From Flavobacteriales bacterium (GTDB lineage: Bacteria > Bacteroidota > Bacteroidia > Flavobacteriales_F > PHOS-HE28): a stretch of 64,000 nucleotides of DNA. Shown piece after piece: positions 32,368 to 44,003 of the stretch (position 1 is its first letter; every line of letters starts with the position of its first letter). The stretch is taken from positions 558,001 through 622,000 of the forward strand of contig JADJQW010000004.1 of NCBI GenBank assembly GCA_016712535.1, read 5' to 3'. The position numbers were made by a program, and so were the translations under genes. The notes beneath the pieces were generated by a model. It ran no database searches, was not told the origin of the DNA, and saw only the letters and a program-made list of their open reading frames with translations.

Positions 32368-32865
32368 ATGGCACGCACCAAGGAGAACGAAGCGCCGCTG
32401 CGCATCGCAGGCGGCCAGCTGATCGAGGCGCGGCGAGCATCGCTGAGCGCTTGGGGGCCGCACCGGCTCGAAGCCGTGGCGAGTGTCGACGATGTGCTGT
32501 ACGTGAACGACAGCCGCGCCACCTTCCTCGATGCCGCGCTCGAATCACTGAGCACCATCGAGCGCCGCATGGTGTGGATCGTGGGCGCGTGGAGCGAGGA
32601 GATGGCCAGTGCGCCCGCACAGGAGCTGCTGAACGACCGCGTGTCCGTGGTGGTGCTATTCGGTCCCTTGGCCGTAGGCAGCGAAATGAGCCTGCCGGAG
32701 CACTTCTACCGCGTGGACGATCTGCGCACGGCGGTGTTCACAGCGCGCGAACTGGCGCAGCCCGGCGAGGTGGTGCTCTTCAGCCCGGCATGCCCCAGCG
32801 GCAACGGCTTCGCCAACTACGAAGAGCGCGGCGCGGAATTCAAACGGGCCGTGAGGGACCTCTGA
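32368..32865 (+). CDS. Stand-alone Mur ligase C-terminal domain protein (MurD domain 3 paralogue)
   Basis: A 165-residue protein between murD and ftsW that matches only the C-terminal domain of the adjacent MurD. Paired motifs: PHRLEAVASVDDVLYVNDSR against MurD EHRLERVASVHGVEFINDSK; MVWIVGAWSEEM against VIWIAGGEEHGND; and VLFSPACPSGNGFANYEERG against LLSPACKSFDLFANYEERGR. The ATP-binding and UDP-MurNAc domains are absent, so it cannot be a ligase alone. The reading frame is clean and the spacing fits the operon, which argues against simple decay. It may be a partial tandem duplication with a binding or regulatory role. Catalytic-region GG in GGEEHGND is changed to GA. Confidence 0.82.
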   Translation: MARTKENEAPLRIAGGQLIEARRASLSAWGPHRLEAVASVDDVLYVNDSRATFLDAALESLSTIERRMVWIVGAWSEEMASAPAQELLNDRVSVVVLFGPLAVGSEMSLPEHFYRVDDLRTAVFTARELAQPGEVVLFSPACPSGNGFANYEERGAEFKRAVRDL

Positions 32866-32900
32866 ACGCAGCGAACGCATGATGATCTAAGTCCGTCCGC

Positions 32901-34073
32901 ATGACCACGCTCTTGAAGAAGCTCCCCGGCGACCGCACCATCTGGATGGCCGCGCTCTTCCTCGCGCTCATCAGCCTGCTGGCGGTGTACAGCTCCATCA
33001 GCTCCCTGGCCGTGAAGCGCGATGGCAGCACCCTCCACTTCCTGCTGAAGCATGCGCTGATGCTGGGTTCAGGCGGCCTCATCATGTACTACGCCAGCCT
33101 CCTGCGCCACGGCATCTACTCCCGCCTCGCGCAATTGAGCATATGGCTCGTGGCGGGCCTGCTGCTGCTCACGCTGGTGCTGGGCTCCAACATCAACGAT
33201 GCGAGCCGCTGGCTCACCATCCCCATCATCAACCAGAGCTTCCAGACCAGCGATCTGGCCAAGGTCGTGCTCATCGCCTACCTGGCGCGCGTGCTCGCGA
33301 AGCACCACGGTGAGGAGTGGACCCTGCGCGAGGTCGCGCTCAAGCTCATGCTCCCCGTCGGGGTGATCTGCGGCCTGATCCTGCCCGCGAACTTCAGCAC
33401 GGCCGCGTTGCTCTTCCTCATCTGCGTTACGCTCATGTTCATCGCGCAGGTGCCCATCAAGCACCTGGCGGTCCTCATCGGCTCGGCTGTGGCGGTTTTC
33501 GCTCTGCTGCTCCTCATCGCCGATTTCTTCCCTGACCTATTGCCTCGCGCAGCCACATGGGCGGCCCGCATCAAGGCATTCGGCAGCGAGGCCGGCAGTG
33601 ACGCGAACTACCAGGTGGAGCACGCCAAGATCGCCATCGCCAGCGGCGGCCTGTTCCCCAGCATGCCCGGCACGGCCGCTTCGCGCAATTGGCTGCCGCA
33701 TCCCTACAGCGATATGATCTATGCCTTCATCGTGGAGGAGTACGGCAGCATCCTCGGCGGATTGGGCCTTCTGCTGCTGTACCTGATCCTGCTCCACCGC
33801 GCGGTTTCCATCGCCAAGCGCTGCGAGAAGCCCTTCGGCGCGCTGGTCTCCGTGGGCCTTGGGCTCTTGCTCGTGGTGCAAGCCATGGTGAACATGGCGG
33901 TGGCGGTGAACCTCGTGCCGGTCACCGGTCAGCCGCTGCCCTTGGTGAGCATGGGCGGCACCAGCGTGTGGTTCACCTGCCTGGCCATCGGCATCATCAT
34001 CAGCGTGAGCCGGAGCCTGGAGCAGCCGCAAGAAGAAACGAAGGATGCCAAGCCGCGGACAGCAGCCGCCTGA
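32901..34073 (+). CDS. ftsW: Septal peptidoglycan polymerase FtsW
   Basis: A 390-residue SEDS-family membrane protein with about ten helices. It polymerises lipid II at the septum with FtsI. Family text: VLGSNINDASRWLTIPI, FQTSDLAKVVLIAYLARVLA, ILPANFSTAALLFLI, FIVEEYGSILGGLGLLLLY and TGQPLPLVSMGGTSVWFTC. It overlaps murG by 29 bases. The start is ATG 32901, shortly after the lone Mur domain gene. Confidence 0.95.
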   Translation: MTTLLKKLPGDRTIWMAALFLALISLLAVYSSISSLAVKRDGSTLHFLLKHALMLGSGGLIMYYASLLRHGIYSRLAQLSIWLVAGLLLLTLVLGSNINDASRWLTIPIINQSFQTSDLAKVVLIAYLARVLAKHHGEEWTLREVALKLMLPVGVICGLILPANFSTAALLFLICVTLMFIAQVPIKHLAVLIGSAVAVFALLLLIADFFPDLLPRAATWAARIKAFGSEAGSDANYQVEHAKIAIASGGLFPSMPGTAASRNWLPHPYSDMIYAFIVEEYGSILGGLGLLLLYLILLHRAVSIAKRCEKPFGALVSVGLGLLLVVQAMVNMAVAVNLVPVTGQPLPLVSMGGTSVWFTCLAIGIIISVSRSLEQPQEETKDAKPRTAAA

Positions 34074-35184
34074 TGCCGCCACGCACGCGCTGCGGGTGAT
34101 GATCGCTGGCGGCGGCACCGGCGGGCACATCTTCCCGGCCATCGCCATCGCCCAGGCCGTGCGCGATTTGCGGCCCGATGCGCGTTTCCTCTTCGTGGGA
34201 GCTGAAGGGAAGATGGAGATGCAGAAGGTGCCGGCCGCGGGCTTCGCCATCGAGGCGCTGCCCATCCGCGGCTTCCAGCGCGGTTCATTGATCAAGAACA
34301 TCGGCCTGCCGTGGCGCTTGCTGCGCAGCATGCTCAAAGCACGCGCCCTGGTGAAGCAATTCAGGCCACAGGTGGCCGTGGGCGTGGGCGGCTACGCCAG
34401 CGGCCCCTTGCTGAAAGCCGCGCAGGGCATGGGCGTGCCCACCCTTATCCAGGAGCAGAACAGCTTCCCCGGCAAGACCAACATCCACCTGGCGAAGCGC
34501 GCCGCGCGCATCTGCGTGGCTTACGAAGGCATGGAGAGGTACTTCCCCAAGGAGCGCATCCTTATCACCGGCAATCCGGTGCGCACCGATACCGTTAAGC
34601 TCACTGGCAAGAAGCCGCGCGGCCTGGAGCATTTCGGTCTCCGCGCTGATGCGCCCATCCTCTTCATCACGGGTGGAAGCCTGGGAGCGCGCGGCGTGAA
34701 TCGCGGCGTGGAAGCCGCGCTGCCGCTGTGGAAGAGGGAAGGGGTGCAAGTGATCTGGCAAACGGGCACTCCTTTCCTGAAGCAGGCGCAGGAAGCGGTG
34801 GCGCGCATCGGCTATGGGGATTGCAAGGTGCACGAGTTCGTGGACCGCATGGACCTGGCCTACGCCGCAGCGGACCTGGTGGTGGCGCGCGCCGGAGCCA
34901 TCAGCGTGAGTGAGCTGTGCATCGTGGCCAAGCCCGCGATCCTGGTGCCGCTGCCCACCGCCGCCGAGGACCACCAGACCCACAACGCGCGGGCGCTCAC
35001 CGATCGAGGGGCGGCCGTGCTGCTGCGCGATGCCGATGCAGTGGAGCAGCTCGGTGCGAAGGCCTTGGAGCTCATCCGCGATCAGCAGGCGTTGGATCGT
35101 TTGCGACTGGCCATCGCCGGGCTCGCCCAGCATGATGCGGCGCAGGCCATCGCCGCGGAAGTGATCCGCATCGCCCGGGCATGA
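34045..35184 (+). CDS. murG: UDP-GlcNAc:lipid I N-acetylglucosaminyltransferase
   Basis: A 379-residue GT-B glycosyltransferase that makes lipid II on the inner face of the membrane. Motifs: MIAGGGTGGHIFPAIAIAQA, VGAEGKMEMQKVPAAGF, GVGGYASGPLLKAAQGMG, LIQEQNSFPGKTN and VARAGAISVSELCI. The ATG at 34045 overlaps ftsW by 29 bases; ATG at 34099 starts right at the glycine-rich motif and is an alternative. Complete. Confidence 0.94.
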   Translation: MPSRGQQPPDAATHALRVMIAGGGTGGHIFPAIAIAQAVRDLRPDARFLFVGAEGKMEMQKVPAAGFAIEALPIRGFQRGSLIKNIGLPWRLLRSMLKARALVKQFRPQVAVGVGGYASGPLLKAAQGMGVPTLIQEQNSFPGKTNIHLAKRAARICVAYEGMERYFPKERILITGNPVRTDTVKLTGKKPRGLEHFGLRADAPILFITGGSLGARGVNRGVEAALPLWKREGVQVIWQTGTPFLKQAQEAVARIGYGDCKVHEFVDRMDLAYAAADLVVARAGAISVSELCIVAKPAILVPLPTAAEDHQTHNARALTDRGAAVLLRDADAVEQLGAKALELIRDQQALDRLRLAIAGLAQHDAAQAIAAEVIRIARA

Positions 35185-35190
35185 AAAAGC

Positions 35191-35280
35191 ACAGATCCAT
35201 CCACGGATGCCGCCGATGAATGCAGAGTCGCTTGCGCGAGGAGGCCAGTTCAACGGCATTCCTCTGTGCCATCCGTGGAC
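35191..35280. repeat. Repeat-like intergenic stretch between murG and murC
   Basis: The 10-base TCCACGGATG at 35200-35209 is inverted at 35270-35279, and GCACAG next to the left arm is mirrored by CTGTGC beside the right. The wording resembles CACAG...CCACGGATG repeats that I recall as frequent in intergenic DNA of environmental bacteria. The 114-base gap has no gene. Confidence 0.4.
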
Positions 35281-35298
35281 AACGCATACTGCACTTCC

Positions 35299-36678
35299 AT
35301 GAGCACGCTCACAGGCAATCGATTCTTCTTCATCGGCATCGGCGGCATCGGCATGAGCGGCCTGGCGCGCTACTTCCGCCGGCGGGGCGCACACGTGGCG
35401 GGTTACGACCGGACGCCGAGCGAGCTCACGAACCAATTGCAGAGCGAAGGGGTCGAGGTGCAATTCAATGAACGGGCCGAGCTGATCCCCGACGCATACC
35501 GTGATGCGCCAAAGGGTGAAGTGATGGTGGTGCGCACGCCCGCCGTTCCGGTGAGCAGTCCGCTTTTGAAGTATTGGGAGGAAAAGGGCGCGCGCATCCT
35601 TAAGCGCGCCGAGGTGCTGGGCATGATCACGCGGGACAAGCCCACCATCGCGGTGGCAGGCACGCATGGCAAGACCACCGTGAGCACCATGCTCGCGCAC
35701 CTGCTCACGGCAGGCAAGGTGCCCTGCAACGCCTTCCTTGGCGGCATCAGCAGCAACTACGGCACCAATGTGCTGCTGAACGACGATGCCGCCATCAACG
35801 TGGTGGAAGCCGATGAGTACGACCGCAGTTTCCTGCAGCTCTGCCCGGCCCAGAGCATCATCACCGCCATGGATCCCGATCACCTCGACATCTATGGCAC
35901 GCCTGAAGCCATGTTCGAGGCCTACACCGCTTTCGCTGTTCAGTGCGAAGGCCCGCTGCTGGTGCATGAGCGCATCGCCAGGCACTTTGAGGACCGCACG
36001 CAGCTGGGCACCTATTCGCTGGACGGCCGCAATGAGCCCCGCGCCGAGAACATCACCATTGCGAACGGACGCTATCACTTCGATCTCATCGCCGAGGGCC
36101 GGGAGCTGCGCGGCCTCACCTTGGGAATGCCCGGGAAGCATAACGTCGAGAATGCCATCGCTGCGAGCACCGTGGCCCTGCGCCTGGGCGTGCCCCCGGA
36201 ACTGCTGCGCCTCGGCCTGGCCTCGTTCCGCGGCGTGGCCCGCCGCTTCGAGACCCGGATCAGCGGTCCGCGCATCGCGCTGATCGACGATTACGCGCAC
36301 CACCCCAAGGAGCTCGATGCCTGCATCGCCAGCGTGCGCGAATTGTACCCGGGACGCAAGGTCACAGGTGTTTTCCAGCCCCACCTCTTCACCCGCACCC
36401 GCGACCTGGCGCCGGAGTTCGCGCGGAGCCTTGCAGCGCTTGACGAACTGATCCTGCTCCCCATCTATCCGGCGCGCGAAGAGCCGATCGCCGGGATCAG
36501 CTCGGAATGGCTCCTCGAACAAGTGCCTATGGATAAGAAGTCGTGCGTGGCCGGCACCGCGCTCGTGGAAGCTCTTGCTTCGCGAACGGTCGATGTCGTG
36601 GTCACCATGGGGGCCGGGGACATCGACCGTTTGGTGCCCGCGATCGAACGACTGCTGAACGAACGCCATCCGCAATGA
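35299..36678 (+). CDS. murC: UDP-N-acetylmuramate--L-alanine ligase
   Basis: A 459-residue Mur ligase adding L-alanine to UDP-MurNAc. Motifs: FFIGIGGIGMSGLARYFRRR, the ATP loop AVAGTHGKTTVSTMLAHLL, VVEADEYDRSFLQL, MDPDHLDIYG and IDDYAHHPKELDACIASVRE. The start is ATG 35299 (MSTLTGNRF); earlier in-frame ATG 35266 lies within the repeat-like gap. The stop overlaps ftsQ by 4 bases. Confidence 0.95.
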   Translation: MSTLTGNRFFFIGIGGIGMSGLARYFRRRGAHVAGYDRTPSELTNQLQSEGVEVQFNERAELIPDAYRDAPKGEVMVVRTPAVPVSSPLLKYWEEKGARILKRAEVLGMITRDKPTIAVAGTHGKTTVSTMLAHLLTAGKVPCNAFLGGISSNYGTNVLLNDDAAINVVEADEYDRSFLQLCPAQSIITAMDPDHLDIYGTPEAMFEAYTAFAVQCEGPLLVHERIARHFEDRTQLGTYSLDGRNEPRAENITIANGRYHFDLIAEGRELRGLTLGMPGKHNVENAIAASTVALRLGVPPELLRLGLASFRGVARRFETRISGPRIALIDDYAHHPKELDACIASVRELYPGRKVTGVFQPHLFTRTRDLAPEFARSLAALDELILLPIYPAREEPIAGISSEWLLEQVPMDKKSCVAGTALVEALASRTVDVVVTMGAGDIDRLVPAIERLLNERHPQ

Positions 36679-37484
36679 GCCGCCTCCGCCGCCTCCTCCG
36701 TCCGCTCGGCATCGCGCTGGGTGCCTTGGGCGCGCTGATCACGCTCGGCTTCGTGGAGCACAGCACCGCCTCTGCGCCCATCGCCGATGTGAAGGTGCGT
36801 GTGCTGGGCGGCGAGGGCCTGCACTTCATCGATGAGCCTGCCGTGCGACGAGCCATCGTTGATCAAGGCGCGGTGATCGGCACGGCCAGCGGCCAGGTTG
36901 ACCTTGCCGGGCTTGAGCAACGCCTGCGCGCTATCCCCTGTGTGGCCGGAGCCGAGGCCTACCACGACCTCAACGGCGCGCTCCACGTCACCGTGCGGCA
37001 GCGCGAACCCGTGATCCGCGTGATCAATGCCGATGGCAGCAGCTTCTACATCGATGCCGACGGATACACCATGCCGGTGGAGGAGCGCTTCACTGCCCGC
37101 GTACCTGTGGCCATGGGCTGGCTCCATGAGCCTGGTGCCGTGGATGGCGTGATCAACGTGCATGGCCACGACACCCTCACGGCCCAATACCGCTCGGACG
37201 AGCTCCACCGCCTCGCCCTCTTCCTTCACCACGATGAATTGTGGAGCGCGCTGATCGATCAGGTGGTGGTAGCCGCCGATGGCCAGTTCGAGCTCGTGCC
37301 GACCGTGGGAGCGCAACGGATCCTGATCGGCGATGGCAGCGCCCTTGAGCAGCGCTTCGCCAAACTGCGCCTCTTCTACCAGCACGGCATGCCGAAGGCC
37401 GACTGGCGCCGCTACAACCGCATCGACCTGCGCTTCAGCGACCAGATCGTCTGCACCAAACGAACCAATCCCTACGAACAGTGA
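36675..37484 (+). CDS. ftsQ: Cell division protein FtsQ/DivIB
   Basis: A 269-residue bitopic protein: basic N-terminus (SRLRRLLRPLG), one membrane helix (IALGALGALITLGFVEH), a POTRA-like domain (VKVRVLGGEGLHFIDEPAVR through EAYHDLNGALHVTVRQREPV), then the beta domain with SSFYIDADGYTMPVEERF and the late YNRIDLRFSDQIVCTK. The last phrase is typical of FtsQ. Position between murC and ftsA and 4-base overlaps on both sides support the call. Confidence 0.92.
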   Translation: MSRLRRLLRPLGIALGALGALITLGFVEHSTASAPIADVKVRVLGGEGLHFIDEPAVRRAIVDQGAVIGTASGQVDLAGLEQRLRAIPCVAGAEAYHDLNGALHVTVRQREPVIRVINADGSSFYIDADGYTMPVEERFTARVPVAMGWLHEPGAVDGVINVHGHDTLTAQYRSDELHRLALFLHHDELWSALIDQVVVAADGQFELVPTVGAQRILIGDGSALEQRFAKLRLFYQHGMPKADWRRYNRIDLRFSDQIVCTKRTNPYEQ

Positions 37485-38785
37485 GCAGCTCCACGGACAA
37501 CCACCAGGACATCGTCGCCGGCCTCGACATCGGCACCACCAAGATCGCGTGCATCGTTGGGCGCCGGAACGCCCAGGGCAAGATCGAAGTGCTCGGCATG
37601 GGCAAGGCTCGCAGCGAGGGTGTTACCCGCGGCGTGGTGGCCAACATCCCCCGGACCGTCGATAGCATCAAGGCCGCCATGAACGATGCCGCCGACATGG
37701 CCGGCGTGATCATCGAGACCGTTCACGTGGGCATCGCGGGCCAGCACATCCGCAGCATGCAGCATCGCGGCATGAAGATGCGCCAGAGCATCGAGGAGGA
37801 GATCTCGCAGAAGGACATCGATCAGCTGATCGAAGAGAGCCACCGCCTGGTGATGCCTCCCGGGGAGGAGATCATCCACGTGATCCCGCAGGAGTTCATC
37901 GTGGACAACGAGCAGGGCATCCCCGACCCGATCGGCATGAGCGGCATCCGGCTCGAAGCCAATTTCCACATCATCAGCGGGCAGGTCACCGCGGCGCGCA
38001 ACATCAACAAGTGCGTGCATCGCGCGGGCCTCAACGTAACGGGCCTCATCCTAGAGCCTTTGGCCAGTGCCGAAGCGGTTCTCAGCCAGCAGGAGAAGGA
38101 GGCCGGCGTGGTGCTCGTGGACATCGGCGGCGGCACCACCGACATCGCCATCTTCCTGGATAACATCATCCGCCACACCGCAGTGATCCCCTTCGGCGGC
38201 AACGTGGTCACCGAGGATATCCGCCAGGGCTGCGGCATCATGCGCGATCAGGCCGAGTTGCTGAAGACCAAGTTCGGCAGCGCCCTCGGCACCGAGAACA
38301 AGGAGAATGAGGTGGTCTGCATCCCCGGCCTGCGCGGCCGCGAGCCCAAGGAGATCAGCCTGCGCATGCTGGCCGAGGTGATCCAGGCGCGCATGGAGGA
38401 GATCATCGAGCACATCCATTTCGAGATCCGGAACAGCGGCCTCGAGAAGCAGCTCATCGCTGGCATCGTGCTCACCGGCGGCGGCGCCCAGCTCAAGCAC
38501 CTGAAGCACCTGGTTGAGCTGCTCACCGGCATGGACGCGCGCATCGGCTACCCGAACGAGCACTTGGGCCAGAGCAAGATCGAAGCCGTCACCAGCCCGC
38601 TCTTCGCCACGGGAGTCGGGCTCGTGATGAAGGGCTTCGAGCATCTGGACAACGTGCGCGCCCGCATCCCTGCCGAAGCGGCGCCGCGCAAGAGCAAGGT
38701 GAACACCGGCTCCGGCATCGGGAGCATCTTCGACAAGTTCATCGCCAAGACCTCGGACCTCCTGAGCACGGACGACGACATCTGA
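37481..38785 (+). CDS. ftsA: Cell division protein FtsA
   Basis: A 434-residue actin-like ATPase that ties FtsZ to the membrane. Nucleotide motifs: GLDIGTTKIACIVGRRN, LVDIGGGTTDIAIF and IVLTGGGAQLKHL; the FtsA-specific 1C domain follows the first. The C-terminal ~20 residues (FDKFIAKTSDLLSTDDDI) form an amphipathic segment that may be the membrane tether. ftsZ follows after 59 bases. Confidence 0.96.
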   Translation: MSSSTDNHQDIVAGLDIGTTKIACIVGRRNAQGKIEVLGMGKARSEGVTRGVVANIPRTVDSIKAAMNDAADMAGVIIETVHVGIAGQHIRSMQHRGMKMRQSIEEEISQKDIDQLIEESHRLVMPPGEEIIHVIPQEFIVDNEQGIPDPIGMSGIRLEANFHIISGQVTAARNINKCVHRAGLNVTGLILEPLASAEAVLSQQEKEAGVVLVDIGGGTTDIAIFLDNIIRHTAVIPFGGNVVTEDIRQGCGIMRDQAELLKTKFGSALGTENKENEVVCIPGLRGREPKEISLRMLAEVIQARMEEIIEHIHFEIRNSGLEKQLIAGIVLTGGGAQLKHLKHLVELLTGMDARIGYPNEHLGQSKIEAVTSPLFATGVGLVMKGFEHLDNVRARIPAEAAPRKSKVNTGSGIGSIFDKFIAKTSDLLSTDDDI

Positions 38786-38844
38786 TCCCTACCTGATCCC
38801 AAGCGCCGCCCCACGGCCCTCAACCACCCTCAAGCACCAACGCC

Positions 38845-40509
38845 ATGAAATTCGAACTTCCCAAGGAGCTCAGCTCGATCATCAAGGTGATCGGCGTGGG
38901 CGGCGGCGGCAGCAACGCCGTGAACCACATGTTCGCCCAAGGCATCAACGGCGTGGACTTCATCGTGTGCAACACCGATCGCCAGGCGCTCGACCTGAGC
39001 CCCGTGCCCGTGAAGATCCAGCTCGGTCCCAGCCTTACCGAAGGCCTCGGTGCCGGCAGCCTTCCCGAGAAAGGCAAGGACGCCGCGCAGGAGAACCTCG
39101 ATGAGATCCGCCAGGTGCTGAGCAACCGCACCAAGATGCTCTTCATCACCGCCGGCATGGGCGGCGGCACCGGCACCGGCGCAGGCCCGGTCGTAGCCGG
39201 CATCGCCCGCGAGCTGGGCGTCCTCACCGTCGGCATCGTCACCATGCCCTTCCAGTGGGAGGGCCCCAAGCGCAAGAAGCAGGCGCTGGCCGGCATGGAG
39301 GAGCTGCGCAACGTGGTCGATACGCTGCTGGTGATCAACAACGACCGCCTTCGGGAGCAGTACGGCAACCTCAGCCTCGACAACGCCTTCGCGCATGCCG
39401 ACGATGTGCTGGCCACGGCCGCGCGCGGGATCGTGGACATCATCACCAAGACCGGCAAGGTGAATGTTGATTTCGAGGACGTGAAGACGGTGATGACGCG
39501 CAGCGGAGTGGCCATCATGGGCATGGCCGAGGTGGAAGGGGAGGACCGCGCATTGCGCGCTGCCCAGGAAGCGCTCGATTCGCCGCTGCTCAACGACAAC
39601 GATATCCGGGGCGCCAAGTTCGTGCTGTTCAACGTGGAGCACGGCGTCAACGAGATCAGCCTCGACGAGATCGAGGAGATCACGCGGCACATCCAGTCGG
39701 CCGCTGGCGAGGATGCCGATGTGATCTTCGGGTACGGCCGTGATGAATCTCTCGGATCGAAGCTGCGCCTCACGGTGATCGCGACCGGTTTCGATGCCAG
39801 GCCCGATACCGGCGGAGGGCGCACGACCCTCTCGCAGCGCACGGTGATACCGCTCGATGCGGACGTGCCCACCATGATCACGCAGCCCATCGCCAATCCG
39901 GTCACGGGAGCCGCTGCGCCCGCGGCTCCAGCGCCGCCGCCCGCTGCGGATGAGCCCTACATCGTGGTGAAGGAGCAAGCGGCACCCGTCGCTGAAGCTA
40001 AGCCTCCGGCCGATGGCATGCCGCCCAAGGCCGAGCCCATCACGCAGCGCACCATCGAATTCGAGGTGGAGCCCCTTGCCCCGCGCATCCTGACGCCCGA
40101 GCCGCCCGCTGAGAAGCTGGTGCATGGCCTTTACGATGAATCCGAGGAAGGTGTCACCGCCCTGCCTCCTGCTGTGCCGCCGGTGACAGCCGCACAGCGC
40201 AGCGCAACACAGCCCCATGAGGCGGAGATCCATGATGCACGGCCTGCAGCAGCGGATCAAGCCGTGCGTTCCGAGGAGCGCTTGAACCAGATGCGCGAGG
40301 TGCACCTGCGCATGCGCTCGCCGAATGGCGTGGCCGACATGGAACGTGAGCCCGCCTACATCCGTCGCCGCATGCAGCTGCACGAAGGTCCCAAGAGCAC
40401 CGACAGCAGCATCAGCCGCTTCTCCCTCAACGAGACCGTGGATGAGGGCGGTGAGCGCCGCATCACGCTCAGCAAGAACAACCCGCACCTCCACGATCGG
40501 GTCGACTGA
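38845..40509 (+). CDS. ftsZ: Cell division protein FtsZ
   Basis: A 554-residue tubulin-like GTPase that forms the division ring. Motifs: GVGGGGSNAVNHMFAQGI, MGGGTGTGAGPVVAGIA (tubulin signature), NNDRLREQYG and GEDRALRAAQEAL with the T7-loop region upstream. The core ends near residue 320 and is followed by a ~180-residue Pro/Ala-rich linker and a conserved tail, EPAYIRRRMQL through NNPHLHDRVD, of the Bacteroidota type. Full length. Confidence 0.97.
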   Translation: MKFELPKELSSIIKVIGVGGGGSNAVNHMFAQGINGVDFIVCNTDRQALDLSPVPVKIQLGPSLTEGLGAGSLPEKGKDAAQENLDEIRQVLSNRTKMLFITAGMGGGTGTGAGPVVAGIARELGVLTVGIVTMPFQWEGPKRKKQALAGMEELRNVVDTLLVINNDRLREQYGNLSLDNAFAHADDVLATAARGIVDIITKTGKVNVDFEDVKTVMTRSGVAIMGMAEVEGEDRALRAAQEALDSPLLNDNDIRGAKFVLFNVEHGVNEISLDEIEEITRHIQSAAGEDADVIFGYGRDESLGSKLRLTVIATGFDARPDTGGGRTTLSQRTVIPLDADVPTMITQPIANPVTGAAAPAAPAPPPAADEPYIVVKEQAAPVAEAKPPADGMPPKAEPITQRTIEFEVEPLAPRILTPEPPAEKLVHGLYDESEEGVTALPPAVPPVTAAQRSATQPHEAEIHDARPAAADQAVRSEERLNQMREVHLRMRSPNGVADMEREPAYIRRRMQLHEGPKSTDSSISRFSLNETVDEGGERRITLSKNNPHLHDRVD

Positions 40510-40529
40510 TTAGTGGCAATCATAACGCA

Positions 40530-40558
40530 GCGCCCGGCGGATCACCTTCGCCGGGCGC
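40530..40558 (+). terminator. Terminator-like hairpin after ftsZ
   Basis: GCGCCCGGCG at 40530-40539 pairs exactly with 40549-40558 across a 9-base loop, followed by GCTGCTTTCC. It lies 20 bases after the ftsZ stop and before yqeY. Confidence 0.6.
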
Positions 40559-40582
40559 GCTGCTTTCCGCCATCTTCGCCCC

Positions 40583-41038
40583 ATGAACCTGCAAGAGCGA
40601 ATAGACGCTGACATCAAGGCCGCGATGCTGGCCCGCGACAAGGACAAGCTGAACGCCCTCCGGGCCATCAAGAGCGCGATCCTGCTCGAACTCACCAAGG
40701 AAGGCGGTGGCGGCGGCCTGGAGGAAGCGGCTGGCATGAAGATCCTGCAGAAGCTGCATAAGCAGCGTGCAGAGGCCGCAGCGATCTATCACCAGCAAGG
40801 CCGTGCCGATCTCGCCGGCGAGGAGGAGGCCCAAGCCAAAGTGATCGAGGCCTATCTGCCCCAGCGCATGAGCGAGGCGGAGGTGGAGGCCGCAGTTCGC
40901 GCCATCATCGCATCAACAGGCGCAGCTGGCATGAAGGACATGGGCCGCGTGATGGGTGAGGCCAATGAGCAGCTGGCCGGCAAGGCCGATGGCAGTGCGG
41001 TGGCGGCATTGGTGAAGAGACTGCTGGGGGCGCTGTAG
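40583..41038 (+). CDS. GatB/YqeY domain protein
   Basis: A 151-residue helical protein of the YqeY family, related to the tail domain of GatB and thought to bind tRNA. Motifs: LQERIDADIKAAMLARDKDK, LNALRAIKSAILLELTKEGG, QKLHKQRAEAAAIYHQQGRA and the late MGRVMGEANEQLAGKADGSA. The size is normal. It comes after the ftsZ terminator, so it may have its own promoter. The exact role is unknown. Confidence 0.92.
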   Translation: MNLQERIDADIKAAMLARDKDKLNALRAIKSAILLELTKEGGGGGLEEAAGMKILQKLHKQRAEAAAIYHQQGRADLAGEEEAQAKVIEAYLPQRMSEAEVEAAVRAIIASTGAAGMKDMGRVMGEANEQLAGKADGSAVAALVKRLLGAL

Positions 41039-41053
41039 ACTGGATCACTTTGG

Positions 41054-41094
41054 AACGGAGAAGCCCGCTGCTTCAAGCAGCGGGCTTCTCCGTT
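41054..41094. terminator. Bidirectional terminator between yqeY and hppA
   Basis: A 20-bp near-perfect palindrome (41054-41073 with 41075-41094) sits between the convergent stops of yqeY (41038) and the pyrophosphatase (41109). It reads AAGCCCGCTGCTT in one arm and its mirror in the other, with A/T-rich flanks on both sides. Confidence 0.8.
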
Positions 41095-41108
41095 CATGGG
41101 GGTGGGGG

Positions 41109-43856
<2,748 letters not shown>

Positions 43857-43925
43857 GGTCTCTGCAGTTGTCGTGTATGTCGTTGTCGTTCAGCGCCTTC
43901 GGGGCAATTCCCGGAATGGCGGGCG

Positions 43926-43933
43926 CGAATGTA
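43926..43933 (-). promoter_or_regulatory. -7-like motif TACATTCG upstream of hppA
   Basis: On the minus strand TACATTCG lies 69 bases before the hppA ATG at 43856. It fits the recurring TAnnTTCG pattern. Confidence 0.4.
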
Positions 43934-44003
43934 GCCAACTGATGGTTTCAGCGTCAGCGCCAAGCTCCAACAGGCCACAGTGCGCACCTTGGATCCCCTC
44001 AGT

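Noticed and set aside
38830..40494. 554-codon minus-strand frame opposite ftsZ
   Set aside because: FtsZ on the plus strand carries the GGGTGTG signature and the Bacteroidota tail; the reverse frame is an overlap artefact.
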